Positions 42,182 through 52,658 of a stretch of DNA of 64,000 nt are shown piece after piece. The DNA is taken from assembly GCF_009769165.1 (NCBI RefSeq), contig NZ_CP043476.1, forward strand, positions 3,479,001 to 3,543,000, in the 5' to 3' direction. The first letter of the stretch is position 1, and every line of letters begins with the position of its first letter. Below the pieces are notes generated by a model. That model ran no database searches. It saw only the letters and a program-made list of their open reading frames with translations, and was not told where the DNA came from. The position numbers and the translations under genes were made by a program. The DNA is from Xanthomonas hyacinthi. GTDB taxonomy: Bacteria; Pseudomonadota; Gammaproteobacteria; Xanthomonadales; Xanthomonadaceae.

Positions 42182-42322
42182 CGGTGCGGCTACGGTTGCG
42201 CCTGGGCCGGGCATGTCTTCTTCGAGAAGAACCACCCGGCGACCTTCCGCCATCCGCTGTATTCGTTCGCCGGCGACTGGGTCATGTTCAAGCACATGCT
42301 GCTCGGGCGTCTCCGCTGGTAG
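42182..42322 (+). pseudogene. 3' remnant of a Mpo1-like (DUF962) gene
   Basis: The frame reads GYGCAWAGHVFFEKNHPATF followed by RHPLYSFAGDWVMFKHML, the C-terminal third of the DUF962/Mpo1-like membrane protein family (normally about 110 residues). No N-terminal part or start codon exists upstream, where ynfA now ends. A deletion has therefore removed the 5' part. Confidence 0.75.
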
Positions 42323-42389
42323 CGCTGGCGGCCTGCCGGCGCTCGCTATACTCGCGGTGTCTTCGTCCCTTGGTTAATGGAGCAACCTG

Positions 42390-43358
42390 ATGCCGTCCAC
42401 CTATTTCCTCGCCCTGGTGATCCTGGTCGCGGGCGTGATCGTGCTGTTCAAGACCGTGCGCATGGTGCCGCAGGGATTCCAGTGGACGGTGGAGCGCTTC
42501 GGCCGCTACACCCATAGCTTGTCGCCCGGCCTGCACTTCCTGATTCCGGTGGTCTATGGCGTGGGCCGCAAGGTCAACATGATGGAGCAGGTGCTGGACG
42601 TGCCCAGCCAGGACGTGATCACCAAGGACAACGCGGTGGTGCGGGTGGACGGGGTGGTGTTCTTCCAGGTGCTGGACGCGGCCAAGGCGGCCTATGAAGT
42701 GTCGAACCTGGAGATCGCCACGATCGCGCTGGTGCAGACCAACATCCGCACCGTGATCGGCTCGATGGACCTGGACGAATCGCTGAGCCAGCGCGAGACC
42801 ATCAACGCGCAGCTGCTCAGCGTGGTCGACCATGCGACCAATCCGTGGGGCATCAAGGTCACCCGCATCGAGATCCGCGACATCCAGCCGCCGCGCGACC
42901 TGATCGATTCGATGGCGCGGCAGATGAAGGCCGAGCGCGAGAAGCGCGCGCAGATCCTCGAGGCGGAGGGCTCGCGGCAGTCGGAAATCCTGCGCGCCGA
43001 GGGCGAGAAGCAGGCCGCGGTGCTGGAGGCCGAAGGCCGCAAGGAAGCCGCATTCCGCGACGCCGAGGCGCGCGAGCGCCTGGCCGAGGCCGAAGCGCGC
43101 GCCACCGCGATGGTGTCCAAGGCGATCGCCGAGGGCGACGTGCAGGCGATCAACTACTTCATCGCGCAGAAGTACGTGGAGGCGTTCAAGGAACTGGCCA
43201 CCGCGCCGAACCAGAAGTTCGTGCTGATGCCGATGGAGTCCAGCGGCATCATCGGTTCGATCGCCGGCATCGGCGAACTGGCGCGCGAGGCGCTGGGCAA
43301 GCAGCAGTCCGCGCCGCCGGCGGTGCCGCGCGGCATGCCGCCGCGCAGTGGAGCCTGA
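42390..43358 (+). CDS. qmcA: SPFH/band-7 membrane protein (QmcA/stomatin type)
   Basis: The 322-residue protein has an N-terminal membrane anchor and a band-7 domain (MVPQGFQWTVERFGRY, VITKDNAVVRVDGVVFFQV, RETINAQL). A long alanine/glutamate coiled coil (residues ~180-250) and a flexible tail follow. It matches the QmcA type that forms large rings around FtsH proteases or organises lipid microdomains. GGAG precedes the ATG. It is followed four bases later by an NfeD gene, the standard partner. Confidence 0.92.
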   Translation: MPSTYFLALVILVAGVIVLFKTVRMVPQGFQWTVERFGRYTHSLSPGLHFLIPVVYGVGRKVNMMEQVLDVPSQDVITKDNAVVRVDGVVFFQVLDAAKAAYEVSNLEIATIALVQTNIRTVIGSMDLDESLSQRETINAQLLSVVDHATNPWGIKVTRIEIRDIQPPRDLIDSMARQMKAEREKRAQILEAEGSRQSEILRAEGEKQAAVLEAEGRKEAAFRDAEARERLAEAEARATAMVSKAIAEGDVQAINYFIAQKYVEAFKELATAPNQKFVLMPMESSGIIGSIAGIGELAREALGKQQSAPPAVPRGMPPRSGA

Positions 43359-43361
43359 ACC

Positions 43362-43793
43362 ATGCGCGCCGAGGTGGTGGCGTGGGGCGCGCTGACCTTG
43401 CTGCTGTTCGCGGCCGAGGCGTTGGCGCCGGGCGCGTTCATGCTGTGGATGGGCTTCGCCGCCGCGGCGGTGTTCGTGGCCGTGCTGGTGCTGCCGGATC
43501 TGTCGCTGCTGCTGCAGATCGGCGCCTTCGTGGTGCTCAGCTTCGTCTCGATCCAGGTCTACCGCACCTGGTTCCGCGGCCGCGACCAGGTCAGCGACCG
43601 GCCGCTGCTGAACCGCCGCGCCGAGCAGTTGATCGGCCGGGTGGTGATCCTGGACCAGCCGATCCAGGCCGGCCGCGGCCGCGCCAAGGTCGATGACGCG
43701 TTCTGGGTGGTCGGCGGCCCCGACCTGCCCGCCGGCAGCGCGGTGCGCATCGTCGGGGTCGATGGCATGACGCTGCTGGTGCAGGCGCAGTGA
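43362..43793 (+). CDS. NfeD-family membrane protein
   Basis: This 143-residue protein has two or three N-terminal transmembrane helices and a C-terminal OB-fold (LIGRVVILDQPIQAGRGRAKVDDAFWVV), the short NfeD1b/YbbK form. NfeD proteins pair with SPFH proteins like the one directly upstream (four-base gap, GGAG before its ATG). The pair acts in membrane quality control. The gene ends before a perfect 12-bp hairpin. Confidence 0.92.
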   Translation: MRAEVVAWGALTLLLFAAEALAPGAFMLWMGFAAAAVFVAVLVLPDLSLLLQIGAFVVLSFVSIQVYRTWFRGRDQVSDRPLLNRRAEQLIGRVVILDQPIQAGRGRAKVDDAFWVVGGPDLPAGSAVRIVGVDGMTLLVQAQ

Positions 43794-43794
43794 G

Positions 43795-43823
43795 GTCGGG
43801 ATTCGGGACTCGGGATTCGGGAC
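43795..43823. repeat. GGGATTC-type degenerate repeat
   Basis: Three near-copies of TCGGGATTCGGGACTCGGGA occur end to end. Related repeats are found at 17498, 47486 and 62284. Here they contribute one arm of the hairpin at 43804-43847. Confidence 0.6.
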
Positions 43824-43847
43824 GGCAGGATGGGGTCCCGAGTCCCG
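43804..43847. terminator. 12-bp perfect hairpin between convergent genes
   Basis: CGGGACTCGGGA pairs with TCCCGAGTCCCG around a 20-base loop. It lies between the convergent nfeD and response regulator genes, where a shared terminator is expected, but no T run follows on either strand. Confidence 0.5.
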
Positions 43848-43853
43848 CCCCCC

Positions 43854-44237
43854 TCAGCCCTTCGGCGCATCCTCGCCACTGAACACCCGCTCGATCACCT
43901 CGGACAGTTCGTCCTCGGAGAACGGCTTGGTGATGTAGGCGCGGGCGCCCTGGCGCATGCCCCACATGCGGTCGGTGTCCTGGTCCTTGGTGGTGACCAG
44001 GATCACCGGGATGTTCTGCGTGCTCGGCTCGCGGCGCAGCGTGCGGGTGGCCTGGAAACCGTTGAGGTTGGGCATCACCACGTCCATCAGCACCAGGTCC
44101 GGCAGCGCCGCCTTGGCCGCTTCCACGCCGGCCGCGCCGTCGGTGGCGGTGAGCGTTTCGTGGCCCAGCTTCTCGACGATGCGCTGGATGCCCAGCAACT
44201 GCGACGGCGAGTCGTCGACGATCAGGATGCGTGCCAT
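43854..44237 (-). CDS. single-domain response regulator, PilH-like
   Basis: This 127-residue CheY-like receiver has phosphoacceptor Asp52 in VLMDVVMPNLNGFQATR and the switch Thr in PVILVTTKDQDTD. The KPFSEDEL lysine completes the active site. Sequence matches PilH of the twitching-motility chemosensory pathway well, including LIVDDSPSQLLGIQRIVEKLGHE. It is alone here, without pilGIJ, so the symbol is not certain. GGGGGGAA precedes the ATG at 44237. Confidence 0.9.
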   Translation of the reverse strand: MARILIVDDSPSQLLGIQRIVEKLGHETLTATDGAAGVEAAKAALPDLVLMDVVMPNLNGFQATRTLRREPSTQNIPVILVTTKDQDTDRMWGMRQGARAYITKPFSEDELSEVIERVFSGEDAPKG

Positions 44238-44322
44238 GTATTCCCCCCACCTTGGAGACACGAGTGTAGTGGCAGCGGCGCGCAGCCGGAAAGCGCTGCG
44301 CATCACAAACCCCCGGGCGCGT

Positions 44323-45327
44323 CTACGCGGCCGGATCCAGCCGCACCACGGTGCGCCCGAACGACTGCCCGGCGAGCATCGTCGCGAACACCTCGGGCAG
44401 GCCGGACAGGTCCACCTCGCGGGTGCAGATCGCGTCCAGGTGGCGCGGTTTCCAGTCGCTGCCCAGGTGCTGCCAGATGCGGTCGCGCAGGTCGCGCGCG
44501 GTGCCGGCCGAGCCGATCCCCAGCAGCGACACCCCGCGCAGGATGAACGGCATCACCGTCATGTCCAGCCCAGGGGTCGCCGCCAGCCCGGCACTGGCGA
44601 CGTTGCCGTACGCGGCCGTCTGCGCCAGCAGGCTGGTCAGCATCGCCCCGCCGACATTGTCCAGGCCGCCGCCGAAGCGCACCGACTCCAGCGGGCGCTT
44701 GCTCTGCAGCGCCTCGCGGCCCAGCACCTGGCTGGCGCCCAGCGCCTTCAGGTGCGCGGCGCGGTCGGCCTTGCCGCTGACCGCATGCACCTCGAAGCCG
44801 GCGCGGCTGAAGAGGTCGATCGCCAGCGAGCCGACCCCGCCGGTGGCGCCGGTCACGCACAGCGGGCCGTGCGCCGGGGTCTGCCGGTTGTCGAGCAGGC
44901 GCAGCAGCGCCAGCGCCGCGGTGAAGCCGGCGGTGCCCAGCACCATGCTCTCGCGCAGGCTCAGCCCGGCCGGCAGCGGCACCACCCACTTGGCCTCCAG
45001 CCGCGCGTAGTGGCTGTAGCCGCCGTCGCGGGTCTCGCTGAGGCCGCAGCCGGTGACCAGCACCGCATCGCCCTCCTTGAACCCCGGATCGTTGGAGGCG
45101 ACCACATGCCCGGCCACGTCGATGCCACCGACCAGCGGGAAGCGGCGCAGGATCTTGCCCTGGCCGGTGCCGGCCAGCGCGTCCTTGAAGTTCACCGACG
45201 ACCAGGCGCCGCGGATCACCACGTCGCCGGGACTGAGCTGGTCCAGTCCCACCGGTTCGACCGCGGCGCGGTAGCCGGCATCGTCCTGGTGGATGCGGAA
45301 GGCGGGGAAGCTGGCGGGGAGCGACAT
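44323..45327 (-). CDS. YhdH/AcuI-type zinc-free quinone oxidoreductase
   Basis: This 334-residue medium-chain dehydrogenase has the acrylyl-CoA reductase (AcuI/YhdH) features: [39 protein letters not shown] and the NADPH-binding VTGATGGVGSLA. Zinc ligands are absent. The family reduces acryloyl-CoA or quinones with NADPH. The ATG at 45327 is chosen over a GTG at 45348 because AAGGTG lies nine bases before it. It is divergent from hflK across a 140-base gap. Confidence 0.93.
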   Translation of the reverse strand: MSLPASFPAFRIHQDDAGYRAAVEPVGLDQLSPGDVVIRGAWSSVNFKDALAGTGQGKILRRFPLVGGIDVAGHVVASNDPGFKEGDAVLVTGCGLSETRDGGYSHYARLEAKWVVPLPAGLSLRESMVLGTAGFTAALALLRLLDNRQTPAHGPLCVTGATGGVGSLAIDLFSRAGFEVHAVSGKADRAAHLKALGASQVLGREALQSKRPLESVRFGGGLDNVGGAMLTSLLAQTAAYGNVASAGLAATPGLDMTVMPFILRGVSLLGIGSAGTARDLRDRIWQHLGSDWKPRHLDAICTREVDLSGLPEVFATMLAGQSFGRTVVRLDPAA

Positions 45328-45471
45328 GGCGAACACCTTGGTCGGCACGTAAGGAATGCACCAAGATAGCCCTTTCGAAACGTCGGATCTGCCCCATCTT
45401 GTAGAATCGGCGACTCACTTACGGTGACCGGCGCGGACCGACGCGCCGCCACCTATCTTCTTGGAGCATGC

Positions 45472-46623
45472 ATGGCCTGGAATACACCCGGCGGCAAGGG
45501 CGGAGATGGCCCGGACAATAACGGGCGCAGTCCCTGGAAGCCTCGTGGCGGCAATGGTGGCGGCAAGTGGGGCGGGCTGCCCGGTCCCGTCAAGGACTTG
45601 TTCGGCGGCGATGGCGGCAACATCGGCCGCTGGGTACTGGCCGCGGCGGTGCTGTTGCTGCTGTTCAGTTGCTTCCAGCTGATCGGCGAGCAGCAGCGCG
45701 GTGTGGTGCTGCGCTTCGGCCAGTTCTCGCGGATCCTGCAGCCGGGCCCGAGCTTCAAGCTGCCGTGGCCGATCGAATCGGTGCGCAAGGTCAACGCCAC
45801 CGAGATCAAGACCTTCAGCAACCAGGTGCCGGTGCTGACCCGCGACGAGAACATCGTCAGCGTCTCGCTCAACGTGCAGTACCGCATCGACGACCCGCGC
45901 ATGTACGTGTTCGGCTCGCGCAATGCCGACCAGGTGCTGGAGCAGGCCGCGCAGAGCGCGGTGCGCGAACAGGTCGGCCGCGCCGACCTCAACGTGGTGC
46001 TGAACAACCGCGGGCCGATGGCCACCGCCGCGCGCGACCGCCTGCAGGCCGCGCTCAGCGCCTACCGCACCGGCCTGATCGTGACCGGGCTGACCCTGCC
46101 CGACGCGCGTCCGCCGGAAGAAGTGAAGCCGGCCTTCGACGAGGTCAACGGCGCGCAGCAGGTCAAGGAGCGGCTGATCAACGAGGCCCAGGCCTATGCC
46201 GCCAAGATGGTGCCGGAAGCGCGCGGCCAGGCCGCGCGCACCCGCACCGTTGCCGAAGGCTACAAGGAAGCGTCGATCGCCCGTGCGCAAGGCGATGCCG
46301 AGCGCTTCAGCCTGCTGCAGCAGCAGTATCAGAACGCGCCGGAGGTCACCCGCAAGCGGCTGTGGCTGGAAACGGTGCAGAAGGTGCTGTCGGAGAACCG
46401 CAAGGTCATCGGCGGCGACGGCCGCCAGCTGATCTACGTGCCGATGCCGGCCGATGGCGGCAAGAGCGGCGCCAGCGCCGCGCCGCCGGCGTCCAGCAGC
46501 GGCGGCGTGCCGACGCTGCCGCAGGATGTGCTGATGCCGTCGCTGTCCAGCAGCCCGGCCGAGAGTATCCGCAGTCCGGAGCGCACACCGCGCCCGAACG
46601 GCCGTGAGGAGGTGCAGCCATGA
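45472..46623 (+). CDS. hflK: FtsH protease modulator HflK
   Basis: This 383-residue membrane protein has a glycine-rich cytosolic N-terminus (GGKGGDGPDNN), one transmembrane helix (about 53-75) and a band-7 domain (GEQQRGVVLRFGQFSRILQPG, NIVSVSLNVQYRIDDP). A helical tail with a proline/serine-rich end follows. HflK and HflC form the cage around FtsH and limit its proteolysis. GGAG lies eight bases before the ATG. It overlaps hflC by four bases. Confidence 0.97.
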   Translation: MAWNTPGGKGGDGPDNNGRSPWKPRGGNGGGKWGGLPGPVKDLFGGDGGNIGRWVLAAAVLLLLFSCFQLIGEQQRGVVLRFGQFSRILQPGPSFKLPWPIESVRKVNATEIKTFSNQVPVLTRDENIVSVSLNVQYRIDDPRMYVFGSRNADQVLEQAAQSAVREQVGRADLNVVLNNRGPMATAARDRLQAALSAYRTGLIVTGLTLPDARPPEEVKPAFDEVNGAQQVKERLINEAQAYAAKMVPEARGQAARTRTVAEGYKEASIARAQGDAERFSLLQQQYQNAPEVTRKRLWLETVQKVLSENRKVIGGDGRQLIYVPMPADGGKSGASAAPPASSSGGVPTLPQDVLMPSLSSSPAESIRSPERTPRPNGREEVQP

Positions 46624-47483
46624 GAATTTCCCTGTGGGCGGGCGTTGCCGTCGTGGCGCTGTTCGCGCTGCTCGGCTCGGTGTTCGTGGTGCGCGAAGAC
46701 CAGACCGCGATGGTGCTGAACCTGGGCCGCGTGGCCCGCGCCGACCTCAAGCCGGGCCTGCACTTCAAGCTGCCGCTGGTGGAGTCCACGCGCGTGTTCG
46801 ATCGCCGCTTCCAGGTGCTGGACACGCCGCCGGCGCGCTACTTCACCGCCGAGCAGAAGGACGTCAGCGTCGACTTCTTCGCCATCGGCTACATCTCCGA
46901 CGTGCGCGCCTTCTACCGCGCCACCGGCGGCGACGAGAAGGTGGCCAACGCGCGCCTGGCGCCGATCATCATCGATTCGCTGCGCAACCAGATCAACGCG
47001 CGCACCTTGCAGCAGCTGGTGTCCGGCGACCGCAGCGAGCTGATCGCACAGCAGTTGAACGCGATCAACGCCGCCGGCAAGACCCTGGGCATGCAGATCA
47101 CCGACCTGCGCATCAAGCAGATCGACCTGCCGACCGACAGCCAGGTGATCACCGACGTGTACGAGCGCATGCGCGCGCAGCGCAAGCAGGAAGCCAGCAA
47201 GCTGCGCGCCGAGGGCGAGGAGCAGGCGCTGACCATCCGTGCCCAGGCCGACCGCGAGAGCACCGTGCTGGTTGCCGAGGCCGAGCGCGATGCGCAGAAG
47301 CTGCGCGGCGAAGGCGATGCGCAGGCCGCCAGCATCTACGGCAAGGCCGGCTCCGCCGACCCGTCGTTCTATGCGTTCTACCGCAGCCTGGAGGCCTACC
47401 GCGGCGCAATGGCCGACGGCAACGCGGTGATCGTGCTGGACAAGAACGATCCGTTCCTGCAGTACCTCAAGAGCGAGCGCTGA
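46620..47483 (+). CDS. hflC: FtsH protease modulator HflC
   Basis: This 287-residue partner of HflK has an N-terminal membrane anchor, the band-7 domain (VREDQTAMVLNLGRV, TAEQKDVSVDFFAIGYISDV) and a helical segment rich in alanine and glutamate. It ends in the conserved FYAFYRSLEAYRGAM...DPFLQYLKS. Its ATG overlaps the hflK stop (ATGA). In E. coli the order hflK-hflC-yjeT-purA is the same as here. Confidence 0.97.
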   Translation: MRISLWAGVAVVALFALLGSVFVVREDQTAMVLNLGRVARADLKPGLHFKLPLVESTRVFDRRFQVLDTPPARYFTAEQKDVSVDFFAIGYISDVRAFYRATGGDEKVANARLAPIIIDSLRNQINARTLQQLVSGDRSELIAQQLNAINAAGKTLGMQITDLRIKQIDLPTDSQVITDVYERMRAQRKQEASKLRAEGEEQALTIRAQADRESTVLVAEAERDAQKLRGEGDAQAASIYGKAGSADPSFYAFYRSLEAYRGAMADGNAVIVLDKNDPFLQYLKSER

Positions 47484-47613
47484 GGGTCCGGGATTGGTAA
47501 TTCGGGATTTGGGATTCGTAAAAGCAGGTCACGGTCCCTGGCGGTGTGATGATTTGCTATGCGCATGCCGGCCTGGAGCAGGCGCGACTCGTGTAGTCCC
47601 AGCCTGCGGACTG

Positions 47614-47683
47614 TTGTGGGAGCGACTTCAGTCGCGACGGGCCTGACCGGTGAAGCCCGTCGCGACTGAAGTCGCTCCCACAA
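47614..47683. repeat. inverted REP pair between hflC and DUF2065 gene
   Basis: TTGTGGGAGCGACTTCAGTC is answered by GACTGAAGTCGCTCCCACAA after a GC loop with its own small hairpin. Same family as the three pairs in the nix operon. Confidence 0.85.
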
Positions 47684-47766
47684 GTTTTTGGTTGCCTGTA
47701 GACATGGAAGAAAGCCGCTTCAGCCCTGCCGCGCCGCGGCCATCCGCCCCTTGCCCGAGACTCCCC

Positions 47767-47952
47767 ATGCACGATCTGATCGCCGCGGTGTGTCTGATGA
47801 TCGTCTTCGAGGGCCTGGTCCTGCTGGTGGCGCCGGAGGCGTGGAAGCGGCTGGTGCAGCAGATGCTGGCCATGCCGGCCGCGCAGTTGCGGATCGCCGG
47901 CGGCATGGCCCTGGCGGTGGGGCTGCTGGCCCTGTGGTGGGTCCGCGCCTGA
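47767..47952 (+). CDS. DUF2065 (YjeT-type) small membrane protein
   Basis: This 61-residue protein has two transmembrane helices: LIAAVCLMIVFEGLVLLVAPEAWK, then an amphipathic QQMLAMPAAQLRIAGG segment and ALAVGLLALWWV. It is the DUF2065 family seen between hflC and purA in many proteobacteria; its function is unknown. The ATG at 47767 gives the family's usual length. Confidence 0.9.
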   Translation: MHDLIAAVCLMIVFEGLVLLVAPEAWKRLVQQMLAMPAAQLRIAGGMALAVGLLALWWVRA

Positions 47953-48037
47953 GTCGCGGCCGGTTGCTCCGGGCCGGCGCCGCTGAACGCGGCGACCGAG
48001 GGGGTGGTGAGCGTCACCCAAAACCCGGAGAATGCAC

Positions 48038-48083
48038 AAAAGCCGGCCGGGCCCGCTCCACACGAGCGCCTCGACCGGCTTTT
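48038..48083. terminator. bidirectional AAAAGCCGG...CCGGCTTTT hairpin
   Basis: AAAAGCCGG and CCGGCTTTT are separated by 28 bases, with A and T tracts on both sides as in a bidirectional terminator. It lies after DUF2065 and 130 bases before purA. Confidence 0.65.
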
Positions 48084-48091
48084 CCGTGTAG

Positions 48092-49507
<1,416 letters not shown>

Positions 49508-49523
49508 GTTGAGCGCAGGTCGT

Positions 49524-49550
49524 AAAAAGCCCCGCACTGCGGGGCTTTTT
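49524..49550. terminator. bidirectional terminator after purA
   Basis: AAAAAGCCCCGC, a loop of ACT, then GCGGGGCTTTTT: a perfect stem with A and T tracts. It marks the junction between purA and the type I restriction operon. Confidence 0.93.
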
Positions 49551-49634
49551 CGTTGAGTCGCCTGGAGCTGGCGGCTAAAGTTCTGATTAAAAAAGACATC
49601 GTCGGATGCACCGTTACAAGGTTGAACCGGAAGC

Positions 49635-51377
49635 ATGACACTCGAATCACAGGCAAGACGTTTCATCGAAACCCTCACCTCTCTGGAGGGGAAGGCCGGC
49701 AATCAGCGTCTTCTGAGCGAACTCGGCTGGGCGGACAGCACCTACCAGCGGGTCAAGGGGCATTTGATCGAAGAAGGCAGGATCGTCCCCGGTCGCGGCC
49801 GTGGCGGGTCCGTGGCGCTGGCCGAAGGCAGCCCTGCAGCCGGTAACGGCAAAGCGGGATCCCGCACCGTGGCGACGACGCGTGCAAAGACGCCCAGGAG
49901 TGGCAACGGCCGCAACGGCGACAGCGGTACCTATGGTCAGGCCTTCAATGCCATCGACAAGGCCATGCGCAATGACGAGGGGCTGGCATCCGAACTGGAC
50001 TACGCCGAGCAGACTTCGTGGCTGCTGTTCCTGAAGTACCTGGATGACATGGAACACGAGTGGGCCGATGTAGCCCTGCTCAAGGGCAAGGCCTACGATG
50101 CCATCCTGGCCAAGCCCTATCGCTGGCAGGACTGGGCCGCGCCGAAGACGCAGGACGGCAAGCCCGACCCCAACGCGCGCATCGGCAGCGATCTGATCGA
50201 GTTCGTCAACGGCAAGCTCGTCCCGCACCTCAAATCGTTCAAGGACAGCACCGTCCTGGCCGACAGCCTGCAGTACAAGATCGGCGAGATCTTCTCGGAA
50301 GTGTCCAACCGCTTCCGTTCCGGCTACACCCTGCGCGACGTGCTGCAGATCGTGGACACGCTGAGCTTCGGCAGTTCGGAGGCCAAGCACGAGCTGTCCG
50401 ACCTGTACGAAACCCGCATCAAGCGCATGGGCAACGCAGGCCGCAACGGCGGCGAGTACTACACCCCGCGTCCGCTGATCCGCGCCATGATCCAGGTGGT
50501 GCAGCCGCAGATCGGCGAGACCATCTACGACGGCGCCTGCGGCAGCGCGGGCTTCCTGTGCGAAGCCTGGGAGCACCTGCGCCGCGACGACCTGTCCGCC
50601 AAGGACTGGGGTACCCTGCAGCGCCGCACCTTCTACGGGCAGGAGAAGAAGTCGCTGGCCTACGTGCTGGGCGTGATGAACATGATCCTGCACGGCATCG
50701 ACGCGCCCAACATCCGTCACTACAACACGCTGTCCGACAACGTCATGGATATCCAGCAGAAGGATCGCCACGACATCGTGCTGGCCAATCCACCGTTCGG
50801 TGGCGGCGAGCGCAAGGAAGTGCAGCAGAACTTCCCGATCCGCTCGTCCGAGACGGCCTATCTGTTCCTGCAGCACTTCATCCGCAAGCTGAAGGCGGGC
50901 GGCCGTGGCGCGGTGGTGATCAAGAACACTTTCCTCAGCAATACCGACAACGCCAGTATCGAACTGCGCCGCGAGCTGCTGGCCAGCTGCAACCTGCACA
51001 CCGTGCTGGACTGCCCGTCCGGCACCTTCCAGGGCGCGGGCGTGAAAACCGTGGTGCTGTTCTTCGACAAGGGTGCCCCCACGCGTAGCATCTGGTACTA
51101 CCGGCTCGACCCCGGCCGCTCAATGGGCAAGACCACGCCGCTGAACGATGCGGATCTTGTCGAGTTCGTGGCACTGCAGAAGACCAAGGCAGGCAGCGAG
51201 AAGAGCTGGACGGTCGATGTGGCCGATGTGGATGCCACCACCTGCGACCTGTCGGTCAAGAACCCTCACGCACCGGAGGCCGCGCCGCAGCGCAGCCCGC
51301 AGCAGATCATCGACGACATGCTGGCGCGGGATGCGGAGACGGCGAAGTTGCTGGCGCAGGTGAGGGGAATGTTGTGA
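49635..51377 (+). CDS. hsdM: type I restriction-modification methyltransferase HsdM
   Basis: The 580-residue protein has an extra N-terminal winged-helix domain (residues 1-60, RFIETLTSLEGKAGNQRLLS) and a low-complexity linker. The normal HsdM helical domain (residues ~100-270) and the N6-adenine methyltransferase core follow: GGEYYTPRPLIRAM, YDGACGSAGFL and NPPFGGGE. It acts with HsdS to modify host DNA. It overlaps hsdS by four bases (GTGA). The extra N-terminal domain makes it longer than typical HsdM (about 500). Confidence 0.94.
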   Translation: MTLESQARRFIETLTSLEGKAGNQRLLSELGWADSTYQRVKGHLIEEGRIVPGRGRGGSVALAEGSPAAGNGKAGSRTVATTRAKTPRSGNGRNGDSGTYGQAFNAIDKAMRNDEGLASELDYAEQTSWLLFLKYLDDMEHEWADVALLKGKAYDAILAKPYRWQDWAAPKTQDGKPDPNARIGSDLIEFVNGKLVPHLKSFKDSTVLADSLQYKIGEIFSEVSNRFRSGYTLRDVLQIVDTLSFGSSEAKHELSDLYETRIKRMGNAGRNGGEYYTPRPLIRAMIQVVQPQIGETIYDGACGSAGFLCEAWEHLRRDDLSAKDWGTLQRRTFYGQEKKSLAYVLGVMNMILHGIDAPNIRHYNTLSDNVMDIQQKDRHDIVLANPPFGGGERKEVQQNFPIRSSETAYLFLQHFIRKLKAGGRGAVVIKNTFLSNTDNASIELRRELLASCNLHTVLDCPSGTFQGAGVKTVVLFFDKGAPTRSIWYYRLDPGRSMGKTTPLNDADLVEFVALQKTKAGSEKSWTVDVADVDATTCDLSVKNPHAPEAAPQRSPQQIIDDMLARDAETAKLLAQVRGML

Positions 51378-52582
51378 GGGAGGCCTGGAGCAAAGTGGCG
51401 ATTGCCGACATCGCTGATGTTGCGCGAGGCGGATCGCCTCGGCCAATCAGCAGATTCATTACTCATGAATCAGATGGGGTCAACTGGATCAAGATTAGCG
51501 ACACGGAGAAGGGCGGGCGCTATATCGGCTCCACCGCGGAGAAGATTCGGCGCGACGGAGTTAGACATTCGCGTTGGGTAGATGAAGGCGACTTCCTTCT
51601 TTCCAATTCAATGAGCTTTGGGCGCCCTTACATTCTTCGGATTTCCGGCTGCATTCACGATGGATGGCTTGTCCTGAAGCCAGATTACGAACGAGTCGAT
51701 CAAGGCTACCTCTACTACGTACTTAGTAGCCCTGAAGCTTTTGCACAGTTCGATCGTCGGGCTGCGGGATCCACGGTTCGAAACTTGAATATCGATCTCG
51801 TATCAGCGGTGATGATTCCGCTACCGCCACTGGACGAGCAGAAGCGCATCGTCGCAGTGCTGGATAAGGCCTTCGCCGCCCTCGACCGCGCCCGCGCAAA
51901 TTCCGAAGAGAGTCTCCAAGCTGCTGAAGGTCTTCTTCGACGCGCCTTGGGCGACGAATTCGAAGCGATCGCCAGTCAATCAAGCTCGCTTGCCCTGCAG
52001 GATGTAGTGCATCCGGATTGCGGCCTGTCTTATGGAATCGTCCAGCCGGGAGACGAGGTAAGTGATGGGCTACCAATCGTGCGTCCCGTTGATTTGACGC
52101 AGCGAGAAGTGGGCCTTGCCGGCTTGAAACGAATTGACCTACGCGCTGCACGCGGTTATGCACGAACGACGCTGCAGGGCGGAGAGCTTCTACTCTGCGT
52201 AAGGGGCAGCACCGGTGCCATTTCGGTTGCTGCAGACGAACTGGCTGGTGCCAACGTCACGCGCGGCATCGTTCCCATCCGGTTCGATCCGACTCGGGTC
52301 TTACGTGATTTCGCGTACTTCCAATTTTGCTTTGGCGCCATCCGAAGTGAGATTGCTGAGAAGACGTATGGAGCCGCGCTTATGCAGATCAACATCAAGG
52401 ATCTGCGGAACCTTCGCTTCGTCGTGCCTGACATTGCCGTGCAGCGTGAAGTCATTGCGAGGTCGGAAGCGCTGCTCAACTCGGCTACAGCGCTACGCAC
52501 CTCTTACAAAGCGCAGATCGCGGATATCGCCGCCCTGCGAGAATCCTTGCTTGAAGCCGCTTTCTCCGGCCAGCTGAGCTGA
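51374..52582 (+). CDS. hsdS: type I restriction-modification specificity subunit HsdS
   Basis: The 402-residue protein has two target-recognition domains joined by helices. The first covers residues 1-150, ending in IPLPPLDEQKRIVAVLDKAFAALD. The second covers ~200-360, ending with a second helical spacer. Each domain reads half of a split target site. The GTG start overlaps the hsdM stop. GC is lower than in hsdM and hsdR, as expected for the exchanged recognition domains. Confidence 0.93.
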   Translation: MREAWSKVAIADIADVARGGSPRPISRFITHESDGVNWIKISDTEKGGRYIGSTAEKIRRDGVRHSRWVDEGDFLLSNSMSFGRPYILRISGCIHDGWLVLKPDYERVDQGYLYYVLSSPEAFAQFDRRAAGSTVRNLNIDLVSAVMIPLPPLDEQKRIVAVLDKAFAALDRARANSEESLQAAEGLLRRALGDEFEAIASQSSSLALQDVVHPDCGLSYGIVQPGDEVSDGLPIVRPVDLTQREVGLAGLKRIDLRAARGYARTTLQGGELLLCVRGSTGAISVAADELAGANVTRGIVPIRFDPTRVLRDFAYFQFCFGAIRSEIAEKTYGAALMQINIKDLRNLRFVVPDIAVQREVIARSEALLNSATALRTSYKAQIADIAALRESLLEAAFSGQLS

Positions 52583-52608
52583 CCCTGCTCGGTCGGCTAC
52601 CTGCTACC

Positions 52609-52628
52609 TGTAACACACATGTGCTACA
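52609..52628. promoter_or_regulatory. operator-like palindrome before toxin-antitoxin genes
   Basis: TGTAACACACATGTGCTACA has arms TGTAACACA and TGTGCTACA with one mismatch. It lies 30 bases before the antitoxin ATG and suits autoregulation by a ribbon-helix-helix antitoxin. Confidence 0.65.
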
Positions 52629-52658
52629 TTGCCTCGAACCCATCGCCGGGAGCCCCGC

